Assembly: GCF_044542075.1 (NCBI RefSeq)
Contig: NZ_JBITTU010000006.1
Span: 186,001-250,000 of the forward strand
DNA: 64,000 nucleotides
Source: Leeuwenhoekiella sp044542075
GTDB lineage: Bacteria; Bacteroidota; Bacteroidia; Flavobacteriales; Flavobacteriaceae
Reading direction: 5' to 3'
Below are positions 62,361 to 64,000 of this stretch, one piece after another (position 1 is the stretch's first letter; each line of letters begins with the position of its first letter). Position numbers and translations under genes: made by a program. The notes under the pieces are model-generated. The model saw only the letters and a list, made by a program, of their open reading frames with translations. It did no database searches and was not told where the DNA came from.

Positions 62361-62460
62361 AATTTAGTAGTTTTCAGAATTATCCTCAAAACTTAAACAC
62401 CTCGCTACCACGATTATTTAATTACTTCGATATTAATTTGTATCACAAATGATTCTATTC

Positions 62461-63291
62461 CTAATCACACGTGTAATATAATAGCGGGGTTTTGCTTATT
62501 GTATATTTCGGTCTGGGAAGAAGGGTTGCTTCTAGACGTGTATATGGGATAGTGTTTGTTAATTCAGGATCATCAGAATTAGGGTAAAAACGCTCACTAG
62601 GCGTTAAAATAATAGGAAATGAATCTGACTTTAAATAATTTTCAATAAAGAAAGCATCCTCTTCAGAAAGATTTGAAAGTGGTTTTCGGGAAGTCGTTGA
62701 TGAATCAAATAGTAATTTATTGTTTACAAACGGAATAGAAAATTGCTGAGTTCTTGTATATTCTTCTTTAAGATTAATTATCAAAAACTGATTAAACTCC
62801 TGATTATTATTAAAAAGATATAGTGGAGAAGGTGACAAGTATTCTGAAGTTTCCAAAAAATAAAGCGCTGTTGCCTGTTCCTTAAATGTTACATCATAAG
62901 GTCTTGAAAAGCAGTTAGCAGCTTTATTAAAAAGCGGTGTCATTTCAGAATTTAAAGTATTTAATTGAATTAAGGTTTCGTTAGTTTCCTCTACATTAAA
63001 TCGAATTTGTATCCCTTCTAATTCTGGTATATAGCGACCATAACATACGTAGTGCGGGGAAGTATCTGTCTTTAAATTAATAGTTTTACCCTGCTGTTCC
63101 CAGACACCTTTTAAGATTCCTCCAAAGAATGTAATTACAAATTGGTGGTTAGGATATAATATATAAGTAGTTCCTCCCTCGGGACTCGAGCCTTTTTGAT
63201 GATAAATACCTGAAATTTTGTCCACCTCAATTTTTTGTGCAGTAATTTGAGTAAAACAACTAAGAATTAAAACAGCCAGAACGTTTCTCAT
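62461..63291 (-). CDS. Secreted protein of unknown function
   Basis: The 276-residue product has signal peptide MRNVLAVLILSCFTQITAQ. The mature part starts KIEVDKISGIYHQKGSSPEGGTTYIL and is predominantly beta. No domain is recognised. It has three cysteines, two close to the middle and one at the end (YYTCD). It lies between the two EamA transporter genes, in the same direction as the second. Confidence 0.6.
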   Translation of the reverse strand: MRNVLAVLILSCFTQITAQKIEVDKISGIYHQKGSSPEGGTTYILYPNHQFVITFFGGILKGVWEQQGKTINLKTDTSPHYVCYGRYIPELEGIQIRFNVEETNETLIQLNTLNSEMTPLFNKAANCFSRPYDVTFKEQATALYFLETSEYLSPSPLYLFNNNQEFNQFLIINLKEEYTRTQQFSIPFVNNKLLFDSSTTSRKPLSNLSEEDAFFIENYLKSDSFPIILTPSERFYPNSDDPELTNTIPYTRLEATLLPRPKYTISKTPLLYYTCD

Positions 63292-63361
63292 AATACAGGA
63301 TAATTTACCTAAAAATAGATTTCAATTAACAGAAAAAGATCGAAAATTGTTTTAAATCAGA

Positions 63362-64000
63362 CTAATCTTCCATTTTCAATTGAGCTTCCTTATCTCCTTT
63401 TCCTTTACCTACATTAATAAAATAAACACCTGTAAGTAAAATGGCTGCTGCGATGATAGATTGTAACGTGATGGTTTCGTCAAGAAAATACCAACCTAAA
63501 AACATAGCGATTATTGGGTTTACGTAGGCAGACGTAGAAACTTTTTCGGTATCTACATTTTTAAGCAAATAATTAAATGCTGAAAATGCTGCGATACTTC
63601 CGAATAAAACTAAACAGGTTAAAGCGATCTGTGTGCGGCCAGACCAGCTTACGGGATTGCTCCACTCCTCGCCTATACACAAACTTGCCAGAAGTAAAAC
63701 CACACCGGCAGCTGTCATTTGATATGCAGTAGATACAAAATGATTTTTTGGCGTTTCTACGTGAGCAACAATTAAACTCCCTGAACTCCAGCTTAAAATA
63801 GCGGTAAGTGCCAGGCCTACACCTAACCAAAAATTAGGCTCAATACTTAATTGCCGTTGCGTTACTAATAATAACATACCTATTAAACCTAGAAAAACTC
63901 CCGCAATAGTCATTTTTTTGAGTTTGCGCTTTTGTATAATCATCATCATTAATATGATAAATAAGGGATACATAGAGGCAATTAAAGCACCAAAACCACT
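63362..64000 (-). CDS. EamA/DMT transporter, 5' end cut by window
   Basis: The frame is open to the window edge: residues before MYPLFIILMM read SGFGALIAS, a normal continuation of an EamA N-terminal half. So the real start lies beyond 64000. The C-terminal half (SGSLIVAHVETPKNHFVSTAYQMTA... STSAYVNPIIAMFLGWYFLDET) is complete and ends in a basic/acidic tail. It is probably a small-metabolite exporter. Confidence 0.85.
   Translation of the reverse strand, partial: SGFGALIASMYPLFIILMMMIIQKRKLKKMTIAGVFLGLIGMLLLVTQRQLSIEPNFWLGVGLALTAILSWSSGSLIVAHVETPKNHFVSTAYQMTAAGVVLLLASLCIGEEWSNPVSWSGRTQIALTCLVLFGSIAAFSAFNYLLKNVDTEKVSTSAYVNPIIAMFLGWYFLDETITLQSIIAAAILLTGVYFINVGKGKGDKEAQLKMED

Overview
The window is a stretch of chromosome from a low-GC, AT-rich member of the Bacteroidota, most likely a marine Flavobacteriaceae. 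The evidence is threefold. Bacteroidota-type -7 boxes (TAnnTTTG) recur just upstream of start codons, and Shine-Dalgarno motifs are absent. Family content is typical of flavobacteria: DUF6428, DUF4494, DUF4251, OMP_b-brl_3 receptor, secreted proteins with a VGIGT-P-like N-terminus, fused CcsBA. The paired parE/parC genes also fit this group. I saw no rRNA, tRNA, CRISPR array, insertion sequence or prophage; this is mostly ordinary core and accessory chromosome. The genus cannot be fixed from sequence alone.

Layout. 1-5 kb: a DUF2383 protein, an orphan DUF6428 gene with an ars-like palindrome upstream, an MFS exporter, and an operon of three tandem secreted paralogues. 5-12 kb: a cold-shock-domain protein with a long leader, the cysE-cysM-DUF1853 operon, a divergent TruA-like protein, a DJ-1/PfpI protein, CorA and DUF2461. 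12-17 kb: parE, parC and mscL. 17-20 kb: a CheY-like receiver converging on a TPR/LytS-type histidine kinase. 19.6-22.5 kb: an XRE regulator with a lipoprotein, divergent from an M14-type carboxypeptidase across a region with five copies of TTACA-NN-TGTAA, then an Lrp/AsnC regulator. 22.5-33 kb: ppc, a DinB-family gene broken by one in-frame stop, a YdeI-CDGSH protein, kdsC with a DUF2520 gene, ccsBA and fumC.

33-38 kb: a flavodoxin-like gene coupled to a secreted protein with a TonB-plug-like C-terminus, then an operon pairing an NCS1-type permease with a mannitol dehydrogenase family enzyme. 38-42.4 kb: a TonB-type receptor, prfB without a programmed frameshift, and arsC. 42.4-46 kb: an ATP-grasp / alpha-E / transglutaminase set, probably a peptide amidoligase system. 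46-50.5 kb: a secreted metzincin protease followed at 4 nt by a dehydratase / ketosynthase / ACP trio. 50.6-57 kb: nitroreductase, Cys-less ArsC-like protein, short HPF, TerC, two nucleoside deaminases, FNT channel, DUF4251 lipoprotein and a secreted cupin. 57-64 kb: a NhaC-superfamily transporter behind a SAM-riboswitch-like leader, a DUF6642-like protein, DUF4494, a ThiE-like protein, CspA and two EamA transporters, the last cut by the window end.

The strongest leads are these: the SAM-type leader on the NhaC-family transporter, which suggests methionine uptake; the repeated operator between the XRE and carboxypeptidase genes; the amidoligase-type operon with its polyglutamine-tailed transglutaminase; the permease/mannitol dehydrogenase pair; and three genes whose -7 box ends exactly 4 nt before the start codon, suggesting leaderless mRNAs. 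Promoter boxes also show that several long reading frames start too early, at a TTG that is really the end of a -7 box.
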